Notes under the pieces: generated by a model | What the model was told of the DNA's origin: nothing | Seen by the model: only the letters and a program-made list of their open reading frames with translations | Databases searched by the model: none | Program-made: the position numbers and the translations under genes | DNA from: DASCNA01 sp036011305 | GTDB taxonomy: Bacteria > Verrucomicrobiota > Lentisphaeria > Victivallales > GWF2-38-69 | Length of the DNA stretch: 26,711 nt | Reading direction: 5' to 3' | NCBI GenBank assembly: GCA_036011305.1 | Contig: DASCNA010000027.1 | Coordinates: 1-26,711 of the forward strand | In this document: piece after piece, positions 8,891 to 18,118 of the stretch | Layout: each line of letters opens with the position of its first letter | Numbering within the stretch: the first letter of the stretch is position 1

Positions 8891-10138
8891 TCAGCTTAAA
8901 GTCAGAATATAAACCTGATCATTTCTTCTAACCCTTCGTTCAACAGGAATACTCACTATATCTCCTTTACCGGCCTCATTTACTTTTTTATCTTCCAGTC
9001 TTATTTCTTTAACTGTTAATTTTTCTGTACCAGTAGTGCTGCCAATAATAAGGATTTCATCTCCAACTGAAATGTTTCCTTCTTTTAGTGTAATTTCTGC
9101 AATATTGATTTTAGAAAAAAAATTGGTAATTATCCCAATTCTAGTTTTCTTTTTTGCAGCCTTGTTGTCAGGCTGGTCACTCCACATATCAAGAGCCTTC
9201 CCCATATAATACCCACCATGCCAGAAGCCTCGGTTAAAAACACTGCTCAGTTCCTTTTCCCAGTTATCTATATTTTCTTTTGTATACTGATTCTTACTTA
9301 TAGAATCAACTGCTTCTCTGTATACTTTTGTTACTGTATGAACATAATCAGGAGCACGTCCTCTGCCTTCTAATTTCAAAATAGAAACACCTGCTTCAAG
9401 TATTCGATCTAAATATCTAATTAAACAGATATCCTTTGGAGACATTACATATTTATTATCAATAACTAGCTCTGATCCATCCGTCTCATCTATAACACGG
9501 TATGATCTTCTGCAGTTCTGGTAACATGCCCCTCTGTTTGCAGATGTATTATACTGTGCCAAGCTCATGTAACATTTTCCTGATACAGAGACACATAAAG
9601 CACCGTGTGTAAAAACTTCTATTCTGACAGGGTTACCGTTTGGACCAAGAATTGGATTTCCATTTACTCCATTTACAGTATCAGCAATATCTTTTATCTG
9701 TTTCAAACTCAACTCTCTTGCCATAACCATGACATTAGCATATTGGGCGAAAAATCTTACAGAACCAATATTGGAAATATTTGCCTGCACTGATATATGA
9801 ACGCTTAGCCCCATAGAATGAGCCTTCATTATAACAGCCATATCGCTGGCTATTACAGCTGTTACTCCAGCATATTTTGCCGAGTAAAGAATTTTTTCAG
9901 ACTCAATCAGCTCATCATCATAAATTACAGTATTCAAAGCTAAATAACTGTTTACATTGTTCTTATTACAAATTTGAACAACTTTTTCTATATCTTTGAT
10001 AGAAAAATTATATGATGATCTGGAACGCATATTCAAATTCCCGGCCCCAAAATATACTGAATCAGCTCCGGCATTTATTGCTGAATATAAAGATTCGAAA
10101 GAACCTGCAGGTGATAATACTTCTACTTTTGATGTCAT
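8891..10138 (-). CDS. Peptidase U32 family protein (TrhP/RlhA/UbiU-type, Fe-S)
   Basis: This 415-residue protein begins with VEVLSPAGSFESLYSAINAGADSVYFG-type strand and helix features of U32 proteins. It carries the family signature EVFTHGALCVSVSGKC at residues 174-189. Cysteines 182, 189, 205/209 and 238 fit the four-cysteine pattern that holds a [4Fe-4S] cluster in characterised members. Despite the name, well-studied relatives act in RNA or ubiquinone hydroxylation (TrhP in tRNA U34 hydroxylation using prephenate, RlhA in 23S rRNA, UbiU/V in anaerobic ubiquinone synthesis) rather than proteolysis. The C-terminal ~75 residues look like the beta-barrel extension of TrhP-type proteins. An unusual Gly/Asn-rich insertion (~155-171, with NGVNGNP then GPNGNP) precedes the signature. 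Which subfamily it belongs to is uncertain; TrhP-like is my best guess. Confidence 0.85.
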   Translation of the reverse strand: MTSKVEVLSPAGSFESLYSAINAGADSVYFGAGNLNMRSRSSYNFSIKDIEKVVQICNKNNVNSYLALNTVIYDDELIESEKILYSAKYAGVTAVIASDMAVIMKAHSMGLSVHISVQANISNIGSVRFFAQYANVMVMARELSLKQIKDIADTVNGVNGNPILGPNGNPVRIEVFTHGALCVSVSGKCYMSLAQYNTSANRGACYQNCRRSYRVIDETDGSELVIDNKYVMSPKDICLIRYLDRILEAGVSILKLEGRGRAPDYVHTVTKVYREAVDSISKNQYTKENIDNWEKELSSVFNRGFWHGGYYMGKALDMWSDQPDNKAAKKKTRIGIITNFFSKINIAEITLKEGNISVGDEILIIGSTTGTEKLTVKEIRLEDKKVNEAGKGDIVSIPVERRVRRNDQVYILTLS

Positions 10139-10468
10139 AATACTTTATAGGTCTTTGAGTTTTACCATATAACGGTGTAAATTAAGAATCATATTTTTGT
10201 TTTTATATTAAAGTTACTCATTTTTCAAATGTATTAACTCTAATATAGATATACTAATTCGATATTTAGTTTTTTTCAAAAATTCTAGATAAAATTTGAA
10301 GATTTAACATATAATGATACTTTATTGGTATTATTTGATTTTTTATATAATATTTCTTAGATTTTCTGTATAGATAATTATACTAAACACAGGAATCTTA
10401 AATTAAAAATTTTAACAGATGAAATAAATGCTTTTGTAATAACTATCTTGGAGAAAAAATATTAAAGT
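10139..10468. other. A+T-rich divergent intergenic region
   Basis: This 330-base spacer lies between the divergent U32 gene and the activase-dehydratase fusion. I see no convincing ORF, RNA gene, strong hairpin or sigma-54 (TGGC-N7-GC) site. It must contain both promoters. A GGAGA (10450-10454) lies about 15 bases before the fusion ATG, an unusually long spacing. A stop codon in frame directly upstream (10463-10465) rules out an earlier start. Confidence 0.55.
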
Positions 10469-12544
10469 ATGAAAAAATTATTTCTAGGAGTTGATATAGG
10501 TTCAACTACAATAAAAGCTGTGCTGCTGACTTATAAAATGAATGTTTTGAGCAGTCTTTATAAAAGAACAAAACCTGCTAAAGGCAAACCTATATCATGC
10601 AGCAGCAGTTGTCACACATGCGGAGCCTGTAATATGGGAGCTCTTAAAAATATCATTGATAAATTCCTCAATGACCAGGGCTTAACACAGAAAGACATAA
10701 CATGTACAGTAGTAACAGGCAGTCAGATTGTAGAAGATACCAATGATTTTATTAAGTACAATTTTAAAGTAAGTGAAGTAACTGCTCATGTAGCAGGTGC
10801 TCAGCAGTATTATCCTAATGTCAAAGCAATTCTTGATGTCGGTGGTCAGGATAGTAAAGCTATGATTTATAATGAAGACATGAAGATGTGGACTTCAAAA
10901 ATGAGTGGTATCTGTGCTGCCGGAACAGGAGCTTTTCTTGACAGCGTAGCACTGAAACTAGCAGTACCGGTAGAAGATATGGGACGCATATCAGATTATT
11001 CATCAAAGCTTGAGTTTTCTTCCGTCTGTGCAGTCCTGAGTGCAACTTCTATAAATAAATTTAAAAACAGATATCCTCTGGGCCAAATATTGGGAGGTGC
11101 ATGTAAAGCACAGGCTAGAACTATAATGTCAGGTGTTGGAGATCTTTTCTTTAATTATGAAGGTGACATCATATTCCAGGGAGGAGTTGCGGCAAACAAA
11201 GCTGTCAGGCATTATCTTAAGGAAATAACCGGAGCTAATAACATTATAGTTCCTGAATATCACAGTGTTATGGGTGCGTTGGGCGCAGCATGTATTGCAC
11301 GCAACTTTACTGACATGAAAAATGATTTAGCTGATAACACTGTAGAATACGGAAACGGTCAATTTAAATCTATTGCACTTAGGACTAAATATACAAAGAA
11401 AGATTTTTTCAGTCGGAAAAATGAAAAACCGGTGTGGAGAAATCTGTTTTTCCCGCCAGAAATCCTGAATGCATTCGATGCAAAAATATTAACTCTTGAA
11501 ACATATGCAGCTCTATTTGCCAGAAATAGAAATAAAATTAAGAATGCTTTTGACACCGCTGCGTATAAAGGCTTTACAGGAGCAGAAACATGTTCTTTTC
11601 TGAGAACTCTTGAAGGAATAGATTTACCAGAACCAGCTTTTGTTCTTTCTACATCACAACCATGTTTACAAGGAGAAAGGATATTCAGAGATTTGATTAG
11701 AGGGTTCAAAAAAGAAGAACTTTTCTATTCTCTTAACACGCCAACGACTACTGATGATAATGCTATAGAACATTTGGCTGACGATTTGGAAAAATCTGTT
11801 AGCTTACTTGAAAAAGCTCTTGGTAGAAAAATGGATCTGAATCGACTCCAAGAGGCTTGTGAATTATCTAATCAGGCAAGAGAATTATCTATCAAATGCA
11901 ACGAACTCCGTCTTACATCACCACCACTGATTAGAGGCAGTTTAGGTGTTTATTTCGCAGTAATATTCTCTCAGCTATGGGGAAAACAGGAGTTGGTGGA
12001 TATTCAAAAACAGTTTTATGAAGACCTTCTAGCAAGAAAAAATGAAATTGAAGGAAAAATATCCATAGAAGATACACATAGAATTTTATGGCTGCATTTA
12101 CCTCCTTTTTATGACAGCAGACTTCTTGACTATATTGAACTTACCTGTAATACACCTATTGTTTTTGAAGAAGTAAACGGAATTGAGTGGGAACCGTTGA
12201 TAATTAATGATCCTTATAGATCTCTGGCCAGAAAACTTTTAACTTCAGGCTTTCTTGATCCAAAATTCAGAGTAGATGGAATAAAAAAACGCTCTGTGCA
12301 GGGGAAATTTAATGGATGTATTTTATATAATCACATGTTCGGCAGATGCTCAATGGCTGACGCTTCATTAACTAAACATTTGAGAGAAGAGTTAAATGAC
12401 GCACGTATTCCACTATTAGTACTTGATGGGGACTGCATGGACCCGACAATTGACCCATGCAGCACATACACTAAAATAAATGCATTTTCTGAAGCTCTAA
12501 ATACAAAAAAATTTGGGAATATATTTGCCCCATTTAAAAAATAG
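10469..12544 (+). CDS. Fused CoA-enzyme activase (BadF/HgdC) and 2-hydroxyacyl-CoA dehydratase-like (HgdB) protein
   Basis: Residues ~4-280 form an ASKHA-fold ATPase of the BadF/BadG/HgdC family. It contains FLGVDIGSTTIKAVLL, the phosphate motif DVGGQDSKAM (123-132), SGICAAGTGAFLD with C149, SSVCAVLSATSI with C187, and QGGVAANKAV. In HgdC the two equivalent cysteines hold the dimer-bridging [4Fe-4S] cluster. An additional cluster C44-x3-C48-x2-C51-x2-C54 lies near the N-terminus and is unusual for the family. Residues ~320-680 resemble the D-component/HgdB dehydratase fold (AETCSFLRTLEG, VLSTSQPCLQGERI, then NHMFGRCSMA and VLDGDCMD). The family uses ATP-driven electron transfer to make low-potential electrons for radical dehydration or reduction of CoA thioesters. 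No dehydratase alpha subunit, CoA-transferase or dehydrogenase gene is adjacent, so the substrate is unknown. It could be a stand-alone redox protein. Confidence 0.85.
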   Translation: MKKLFLGVDIGSTTIKAVLLTYKMNVLSSLYKRTKPAKGKPISCSSSCHTCGACNMGALKNIIDKFLNDQGLTQKDITCTVVTGSQIVEDTNDFIKYNFKVSEVTAHVAGAQQYYPNVKAILDVGGQDSKAMIYNEDMKMWTSKMSGICAAGTGAFLDSVALKLAVPVEDMGRISDYSSKLEFSSVCAVLSATSINKFKNRYPLGQILGGACKAQARTIMSGVGDLFFNYEGDIIFQGGVAANKAVRHYLKEITGANNIIVPEYHSVMGALGAACIARNFTDMKNDLADNTVEYGNGQFKSIALRTKYTKKDFFSRKNEKPVWRNLFFPPEILNAFDAKILTLETYAALFARNRNKIKNAFDTAAYKGFTGAETCSFLRTLEGIDLPEPAFVLSTSQPCLQGERIFRDLIRGFKKEELFYSLNTPTTTDDNAIEHLADDLEKSVSLLEKALGRKMDLNRLQEACELSNQARELSIKCNELRLTSPPLIRGSLGVYFAVIFSQLWGKQELVDIQKQFYEDLLARKNEIEGKISIEDTHRILWLHLPPFYDSRLLDYIELTCNTPIVFEEVNGIEWEPLIINDPYRSLARKLLTSGFLDPKFRVDGIKKRSVQGKFNGCILYNHMFGRCSMADASLTKHLREELNDARIPLLVLDGDCMDPTIDPCSTYTKINAFSEALNTKKFGNIFAPFKK

Positions 12545-12566
12545 TTTTTAAAATTATATATCCATG

Positions 12567-12598
12567 AGTAATCAGTTATTGATCAATTGCTGATTACT
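12567..12598 (+). terminator. Hairpin after the activase-dehydratase gene, probable terminator
   Basis: AGTAATCAG (12567-12575) pairs perfectly with CTGATTACT (12590-12598). The loop contains a further palindrome, ATTGATCAAT. Only three T residues follow, so the U-tract is poor. Its position 22 bases after the stop at 12544 fits a transcription end. Confidence 0.5.
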
Positions 12599-12760
12599 TT
12601 CTGCTGAATATTATATCTACAGGAAAAGGTTTAATTATTGAACTTACTAAACAGATTTATTCAAATATTCAGAAACATTAAATGATAAAATTTAAAACTT
12701 ATTTTTATATATAAGTTTTACCAGGTATTTGATTCTTTTCGGGCATACGCAATCTTGAAT

Positions 12761-14128
12761 CTACTTTATTCCGTATTCGTTTAATTTACGATGCAGTGTT
12801 CTTCGGCTTATTCCCAGTTTTTCCGCTGCCTGTGTTTTATTACCGTTAGTTTCATCAAGTGATTGAATTATAAGTCTTTTTTCATTACTCTCAATATTCA
12901 AGTTATCCAGAGGTGAAAATTTATCTGCCAGTTCAGGAGATACACTTTCTCTGATATTATAAGGGATATTTGCTGTCTGCAGTGTTTTTTCTCTGCAGAG
13001 TATGACCATTCTTTCAATGCAGTTTCTTAACTCTCTGATATTTCCTGGCCAAGAGTATGAACTTAGTATTTTTAATGCATCTTCAGAAATACTTGAAACA
13101 TCTTTTGCATTTTCCTGAGCAAAACTTAAAATAAAACTATTAATTAAAAGTGGTATATCTTCTTTTCTCTCCCGCAGAGGAGGTAACTCTATTGTTAAAA
13201 CATTAAGTCTGAAATACAGGTCTTCACGAAATTCGCCTTTATTTACCATCTCCTGAAGATTTTTATTTGTAGCGGCAACTATTCTTGAATCAACATTTAT
13301 CGGCTCAGTTCCCCCTACTCTTTCAAAATTTTTAGTTTCTAAAACCCGCAATAACTTTACCTGTACAATCGGGTCAATTTCTCCTATTTCATCTAAAAAT
13401 ATTGTCCCTTCATCTGCTAGTTCAAAGCGGCCTAATCTTCTTTCACTTGCGCCTGTAAAAGCACCTTTTTCATGCCCAAACAATTCACTTTCGAGCAAGT
13501 TGGCAGGTAAAGCGGCGCAATGAACAGGAATAAATGCTCCTTTTCTTCCGCTCAATGAGTGAATGGCCTGTGCAATGAGCTCCTTCCCGGTTCCGCTTTC
13601 TCCTGTAATCAGAACAGTAGCCTTTGCCGGAGAAACCTGCCTAAGCAGGTCAAATACTTCGTTCATTTTATGAGATTTGCCAATAATATTTTCAATCCCG
13701 TATTTCTTGTCGAGCTGTTTTTTTAATCTTGTGTTCTCTTCTTTTAGAGATCTTGATTCTAATGCTCTATCTAAAATAATTTCCAACCTGTCAATATTAA
13801 TAGGCTTGGAAACAAAATCATAAGCTCCATTTTTTATAGCATCAACAGCAGATTCAATAGAACCGTAAGCTGTAATCAAAATACATGGAGGAACCGGATC
13901 TTTTTTTAACGTTTCAGTTAAAACATCCATTCCTGTCGCTCCAGGCATTTGAATATCAGTTAAAACCAGATCAAAATTATTTTTTTTCAAAATATTAATT
14001 CCGCGTAAGCCATCTTCTGCTACGGTAATATCATATTTTGCTCTCAAAAGTTTTGAAATTCCGCTTCGCGTATTTCTATCATCTTCTACTAAAAGAATCT
14101 TTCTTTTTTTAGTTTCTTTGCCAGCCAT
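12761..14128 (-). CDS. NtrC-family sigma-54-dependent response regulator
   Basis: This 455-residue protein has the full three-domain layout. The receiver (~9-125) has E15/D16-D17, phospho-acceptor D58 (LTDIQMPG) and K108. The AAA+ domain (~145-380) has Walker A GESGTGKE (176-183), the sigma-54-contacting GAFTGA loop (222-227), Walker B TIFLDEIGE (242-250) and the arginine-finger region REDLYFRLNVL. The Fis-type helix-turn-helix (~418-453) is NKTQAAEKLGISRRTLHRKL. It activates transcription with sigma-54 RNA polymerase when phosphorylated. It starts 3 bases after the stop of its cognate histidine kinase, with an AGGG ribosome site inside the kinase end. No TGGC/GC sigma-54 promoter was seen by eye in this window, so targets are probably elsewhere. 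The stimulus is unknown; NtrC itself cannot be claimed. Confidence 0.93.
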   Translation of the reverse strand: MAGKETKKRKILLVEDDRNTRSGISKLLRAKYDITVAEDGLRGINILKKNNFDLVLTDIQMPGATGMDVLTETLKKDPVPPCILITAYGSIESAVDAIKNGAYDFVSKPINIDRLEIILDRALESRSLKEENTRLKKQLDKKYGIENIIGKSHKMNEVFDLLRQVSPAKATVLITGESGTGKELIAQAIHSLSGRKGAFIPVHCAALPANLLESELFGHEKGAFTGASERRLGRFELADEGTIFLDEIGEIDPIVQVKLLRVLETKNFERVGGTEPINVDSRIVAATNKNLQEMVNKGEFREDLYFRLNVLTIELPPLRERKEDIPLLINSFILSFAQENAKDVSSISEDALKILSSYSWPGNIRELRNCIERMVILCREKTLQTANIPYNIRESVSPELADKFSPLDNLNIESNEKRLIIQSLDETNGNKTQAAEKLGISRRTLHRKLNEYGIK

Positions 14129-14131
14129 AAT

Positions 14132-15295
14132 CTATAATTCACCCTGCTCTTCATAAGATTCTAATAACTTAACTCTATGTGTTCTCAAAGGAAATGATAT
14201 TATAAAAATAGTGCCTTTTCCAGGTTCACTTTCAACTGCCAGTTCAGCTCCATGTTCTCTGATGATTCTCTCTACAATCATAAGACCTAATCCTGTACCT
14301 TTATTTTTCTTTGTATAGTAAGGTTCAAAAACATTTGTCATATCATTAGCGGATATTCCACAGCCGGTATCTGCTATTGATAATTTTATACAGTCTTTTT
14401 CTTTATCTAAAACTGATTCAATATGTATAATACCCCCAGTCGGCATTGCCTGCATAGCATTCTTTAACAAATTGAAAAAAGCCTGTTTTAACTGACTTGA
14501 ATCTGCATAAATATAAGGTAATACTTTGGGAAAACTGGAGACAATTTCAATATTATGTTCTTCAAATTCATTACACATAAATTTAACTGTTTCATTCATC
14601 AGTTCTATTAAGTCAAGTTCTACCAAATCTGGCTTTCTCGGTCTGATTGCAGTTAGAAACTGAGTAATAATAAGATCAAGCCGTTTAACTTCGCTTTTAG
14701 TAATCGCTACTATTTCTTTAGCTTCATCATCAAGTTTATCTTTAAAATTCCGCTCAAGAAGCTGAAGATGGATATTAAGACTGTTAAGCGGATTTCCTAT
14801 TTCATGAGCAACTCCGGCTGCAAGCATAGACATCATCTGTATCTTTTCAGATTCAAAGTTCTCTAATTCTGTACGCTTTTTCTCTGTTACATCCCGTAAA
14901 ATAATTGTTGCCAGTTCCTGATCTTCTTCATGCGGAACTATATAAAAGTTCAGTACGCGTTTTGTCGGATAGTAAACTTTAACATCCTGGCTTGATATCC
15001 TATACCACTCCTCTTCATCTTCCTGCAGTATTCTGCTCCAGTCTATCTCCCTCAGAAAAGTAGATATTCTCTGTTCTTTTATATTATCCGGCACTCCAAG
15101 CATATCAACAGCACATCTATTGGCATAATGAATATTAAGGTTCCTGTCAATGACAACAATTCCCTCTTTGATTGCATTAAAGATAGTTTCAAGAAAGCCG
15201 TTCTGTTTAACCAGTCTCAGAATAAAAGCCTGCATATTATTTGGATCGAGATGATCCAATCTTGAAATTAAACTTTCTAAAAATGACTCTTTCAT
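14132..15295 (-). CDS. Cytoplasmic PAS sensor histidine kinase (NtrB-like)
   Basis: This 387-residue protein has no membrane segment. Residues ~30-140 are a PAS domain (LETIFNAIKEGIVVIDRNLN, ending DVTEKKRTE). HisKA has H164 in MSMLAAGVAHEIGNPLNSL. HATPase_c has the N box FFNLLKNAMQAM (N275/N279), ADTGCGIS (308-315) and GTGLGL (333-338). This arrangement is that of NtrB/AtoS/ZraS-class kinases that partner sigma-54 activators, and the gene lies immediately upstream of one on the same strand. Lacking a periplasmic domain, it should sense an intracellular cue or an intracellular protein. Nothing in the sequence identifies the signal. It is followed by a 3-base gap to the regulator, so the pair is an operon. 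Confidence 0.93.
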   Translation of the reverse strand: MKESFLESLISRLDHLDPNNMQAFILRLVKQNGFLETIFNAIKEGIVVIDRNLNIHYANRCAVDMLGVPDNIKEQRISTFLREIDWSRILQEDEEEWYRISSQDVKVYYPTKRVLNFYIVPHEEDQELATIILRDVTEKKRTELENFESEKIQMMSMLAAGVAHEIGNPLNSLNIHLQLLERNFKDKLDDEAKEIVAITKSEVKRLDLIITQFLTAIRPRKPDLVELDLIELMNETVKFMCNEFEEHNIEIVSSFPKVLPYIYADSSQLKQAFFNLLKNAMQAMPTGGIIHIESVLDKEKDCIKLSIADTGCGISANDMTNVFEPYYTKKNKGTGLGLMIVERIIREHGAELAVESEPGKGTIFIISFPLRTHRVKLLESYEEQGEL

Positions 15296-15417
15296 AAAAT
15301 AAACATTTTGTTGATATTATTATTTAATTAGTACTATATTTAATTTATTATTTATTAAGCAAATTTACCAGTTCATTTAAAAAACAACTATTTTCATTAA
15401 TTATATGCAGCAAAACC

Positions 15418-15444
15418 AAAAAAAAGAGGCATCAAATGCCTCTT
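15418..15444 (-). terminator. Rho-independent terminator of the lipoprotein operon
   Basis: On the minus strand, a GAGGCAT/ATGCCTC stem (15426-15442, loop of three bases, extendable by two A-T pairs) is followed by eight U residues (15418-15425). It starts 22 bases after the stop of the 178-residue lipoprotein, as expected for an intrinsic terminator. Confidence 0.88.
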
Positions 15445-15465
15445 GATACTTTAAACTATATAAAG

Positions 15466-16002
15466 TTATTTTATCTTTGACGGTGTAGATTTTTTAACGT
15501 CCAATTGCTCTTGAACAGGTTGAGACTGAATTGGGGAGATACCTGTATTAACAAAAATCTGCTGCTGAATTTTACTAAAGGCATTAACATAGGCCTGAGC
15601 GTCTAAAACAGGTTTGTCGTTTTGAACCTTCTGTGCTCCCTTGCCCTCATAATAGATAGAGTTATTTACAAAATTAATCCTTATACTTGATTTGACTTTT
15701 CTATAGTTCGTAATAAAAGCTGTTGATGTATTATATGTAGTTATACCCCAAAAACTTGTTTTTTTAGGGCTCTGAGCAGTAATAAAGCCTGTATTGAAGT
15801 TAGCGCTTGAAATAGTATATCCAAGATTTTGAAATACTGTCATAGTTGCATCAAATGCTGCACGTTTATCAATATTAAACACTTTTGTTTGCATCAATTG
15901 TATCTGCAGCGGAGTCATCTGAGGTTCCCTGGGACCTACACAGCCTGTTAATGACACAAACAGAGCAGCCATGAAAATATATATCACAAATCGAGATTTC
16001 AT
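15466..16002 (-). CDS. Small outer-membrane-type lipoprotein of unknown function
   Basis: This 178-residue protein has a signal peptide with lipobox SLTGC, so Cys21 is the likely lipidation site. The mature part contains a mixed alpha/beta stretch (RAAFDATMTVFQNLGYTISS, then NTGFITAQSP). I recognise this pattern from uncharacterised lipoproteins in which a predicted helix precedes a 'GY-I-A--G-ITA' strand pair. The C-terminal ~20 residues are Gln/Lys/Pro-rich and probably disordered. It follows another lipoprotein gene by 97 bases on the same strand and ends at a strong terminator, so the two probably form one transcript. The function is unknown. Confidence 0.7.
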   Translation of the reverse strand: MKSRFVIYIFMAALFVSLTGCVGPREPQMTPLQIQLMQTKVFNIDKRAAFDATMTVFQNLGYTISSANFNTGFITAQSPKKTSFWGITTYNTSTAFITNYRKVKSSIRINFVNNSIYYEGKGAQKVQNDKPVLDAQAYVNAFSKIQQQIFVNTGISPIQSQPVQEQLDVKKSTPSKIK

Positions 16003-16099
16003 TAAATATCCTTAAATTAATTATTGTTGTTAATAACGGCGATGCCTGTTCTCAGTTTAATTAGCACATCAGATAAATAACCGAATTATAGTTATAAAC

Positions 16100-16498
16100 C
16101 TAGAAACTGGTAGATAAAGATTTAAAGTTTGAAACAGTTTTACCCTTGAAGGTAATTATTATTGTCATAGTCTTCTGAGAGCGCATAAAACCATTATCTC
16201 CATAATTGCCTCCGGCCAGTAAAACAGTCCAGTAATTACTGTTATTAGCATCTCTTGTTACGGTGGCATTTGTCTGATAAGTCCACACTGAATCGCCTTC
16301 TGCATCCTGCGTTACAATATTAGGAGCTCCGAATGCCTCTAAAACCTGCTGCTGTGTAGTTTCACCTTTCTTTAAGGTTAAAGATACATTTCCTGACGTA
16401 TATGGTGTTTTGGGATAGCCCATTTCAGTGTTGCAGGCTGTTAGCATTAACAAAAATGACACACAAAATATACTGTATACAGCAGTTTTTATTTTCAT
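16100..16498 (-). CDS. SmpA/OmlA (BamE)-like lipoprotein
   Basis: This 132-residue protein has a signal peptide with lipobox MLTAC, so Cys22 is the likely lipidated residue. The mature region contains LTLKKGETTQQQVLEAFGAP followed by DSVWTYQT, the typical helix-hairpin and Trp-Tyr strand of the SmpA/OmlA domain. In BamE this domain assists outer-membrane protein assembly, but many paralogues of the fold have other or unknown roles. It is the first gene of a minus-strand pair with the 178-residue lipoprotein and is divergent from the amino-acid transporter. Calling it BamE itself would go too far, because the protein lacks recognisable BamE-specific neighbours. Confidence 0.75.
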   Translation of the reverse strand: MKIKTAVYSIFCVSFLLMLTACNTEMGYPKTPYTSGNVSLTLKKGETTQQQVLEAFGAPNIVTQDAEGDSVWTYQTNATVTRDANNSNYWTVLLAGGNYGDNGFMRSQKTMTIIITFKGKTVSNFKSLSTSF

Positions 16499-16708
16499 AA
16501 TTTATTGACCTTTTTAATTTTATTATATAATAAATATAATTAATTGTACAGATTTCATAACTGTTAAAACAGCATATAATTATTTATAAATAGGCAATAC
16601 TGAAAATTGTATTTATCAGAACTATTATATACATTAATCATAAATATATAATAGCTTACACAATTTTTGGATATCGTTTTAAATAAACATATATAGGGAT
16701 TTTATACA

Positions 16709-17968
16709 ATGGGAGATACAATTATACAGGGACAAATTAAAAAATCAAATAAAGAATGGACTTTTACTTTTTTTGGAACAGCTATCGGTTCTGGTATTCT
16801 TTTTATCCCCTTACAGTCAGGAATATCTGGAATTTATGTAAGTGTTATCACAATGGTTCTGGCTTTTTCAGTTACCTATTTTGCACAGAAATATTACTGT
16901 ACGATAATAGCAAAATGTCAGTTTGCAAACAGTTATAACAAGGCAATAGAAGAATACTGGGGTTATAGTTTTTCATCATTTATTTCTATTATTTTTGCCA
17001 TACAGCTTTTTGTCAGCATACTTATTTATTCTACCGGCCTGAACACAAACTTGGGCGAATTTTTATTTGCATATAACATTACAGGATCAAATTTAAGTTC
17101 AATGCCTATTTTCCCGTTGTTAATATTATGTGTATTAACCGGTTTTTTAGTCTGCTCAGAAACATTTCTTATTAAATTTCTGGACAAACTTACAACAGTA
17201 TTAATTCTGCTTTTAGTTATTATCGTCCTGCTTTTCATTCCTTTCTGGAATGTAAAACATTTCTTTTCTTTTGACGGAAATATGCATAATGCAATAAGAA
17301 ATGCGTTGATGTCATTCCCTTTATATATGGGGGCTATCAATTTTTATCCTGCAATGTCCCCTATGATAATGTATTATAGAAAAAAATATCCTCAGTTATC
17401 ACATGAAGAGCAGGTAAAAAATGCATTCAAACTTAATAAACAGGCTATATATCTTTTAGGTATTTTTACTGGCATATTTTGTCTCTCTTCTGCCATGACA
17501 TTAACACCCGATAGCATAAATTATGCCATGACAAAAAATCTATCCGCTCTCGCTGTTGTAGGCTATCACCTGCAACCCGGCATAATACTCACAATTATTA
17601 AACTCTTAAGTTACTTTGTAATATTCTTTGCGCTAACTACTTCGTTCTACGGTTTGATGCTGGGAGCAATAGAAATTGTATCTCACCAGATAAGATTTCC
17701 TCACTCATGGAGTTTTAAGGTGCGAAAAAAAGTTACATCTATTATGATTATGCTCCTGCTCTGGATTTTCACTATTATTAACCTGAATATTATAGGAATG
17801 CTTGGAATGTTTACCAGTCCATGTACAGGTCTGACTCTATTCGTAATACCAACATTAATAATCTTTACCAATAAAAGGTTAAAAGAGTATAGAAAAATTT
17901 CCACAGTGATAATCTTTCTGTTCGGACTCTTCATTATGGTATCTTTTTTTATCGGATTTCTTATGTAA
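16709..17968 (+). CDS. HAAAP-family amino-acid permease (SdaC/TdcC-like)
   Basis: This 419-residue inner-membrane protein has about eleven hydrophobic segments. The first carries FFGTAIGSGILFIPLQSGISG, closely matching the GTAIGAGVLFLPI motif of SdaC. A late segment LTTSFYGLMLGAIEIV corresponds to the TKSFLGHYLGAREG region of the same family. HAAAP proteins import serine, threonine or aromatic amino acids with protons or sodium. Resemblance is greater to SdaC/TdcC than to Mtr/TyrP, so serine or threonine is the best guess. The aromatic-pathway gene two genes downstream keeps an aromatic substrate possible. An AGGG ribosome site precedes the ATG. It is 150 bases before the nitroreductase, so co-transcription is uncertain. 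Confidence 0.88.
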   Translation: MGDTIIQGQIKKSNKEWTFTFFGTAIGSGILFIPLQSGISGIYVSVITMVLAFSVTYFAQKYYCTIIAKCQFANSYNKAIEEYWGYSFSSFISIIFAIQLFVSILIYSTGLNTNLGEFLFAYNITGSNLSSMPIFPLLILCVLTGFLVCSETFLIKFLDKLTTVLILLLVIIVLLFIPFWNVKHFFSFDGNMHNAIRNALMSFPLYMGAINFYPAMSPMIMYYRKKYPQLSHEEQVKNAFKLNKQAIYLLGIFTGIFCLSSAMTLTPDSINYAMTKNLSALAVVGYHLQPGIILTIIKLLSYFVIFFALTTSFYGLMLGAIEIVSHQIRFPHSWSFKVRKKVTSIMIMLLLWIFTIINLNIIGMLGMFTSPCTGLTLFVIPTLIIFTNKRLKEYRKISTVIIFLFGLFIMVSFFIGFLM

Positions 17969-18118
17969 TTAAAACTGTTTCATAAAGTTTTAAAAAAGTA
18001 ATTTCAAACAGCATCTGAGTACCATTAATAAGTCAATTGAGCAGATAAATGGGTTTACAATTATCATAAACACTATATTTTAAATCAATAAATTTATTTC
18101 AGCCCTTGAAAGGATATC

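Noticed and set aside
11359..11709. 116-residue minus-strand ORF inside the activase-dehydratase gene
   Set aside because: It lies wholly opposite the fusion gene and has no recognisable motif; a shadow frame.
12761..15295. Naming the two-component pair ntrB/ntrC
   Set aside because: The domain layout is shared by many sigma-54 systems (Zra, Ato, Pil and others), and no nitrogen genes are adjacent.
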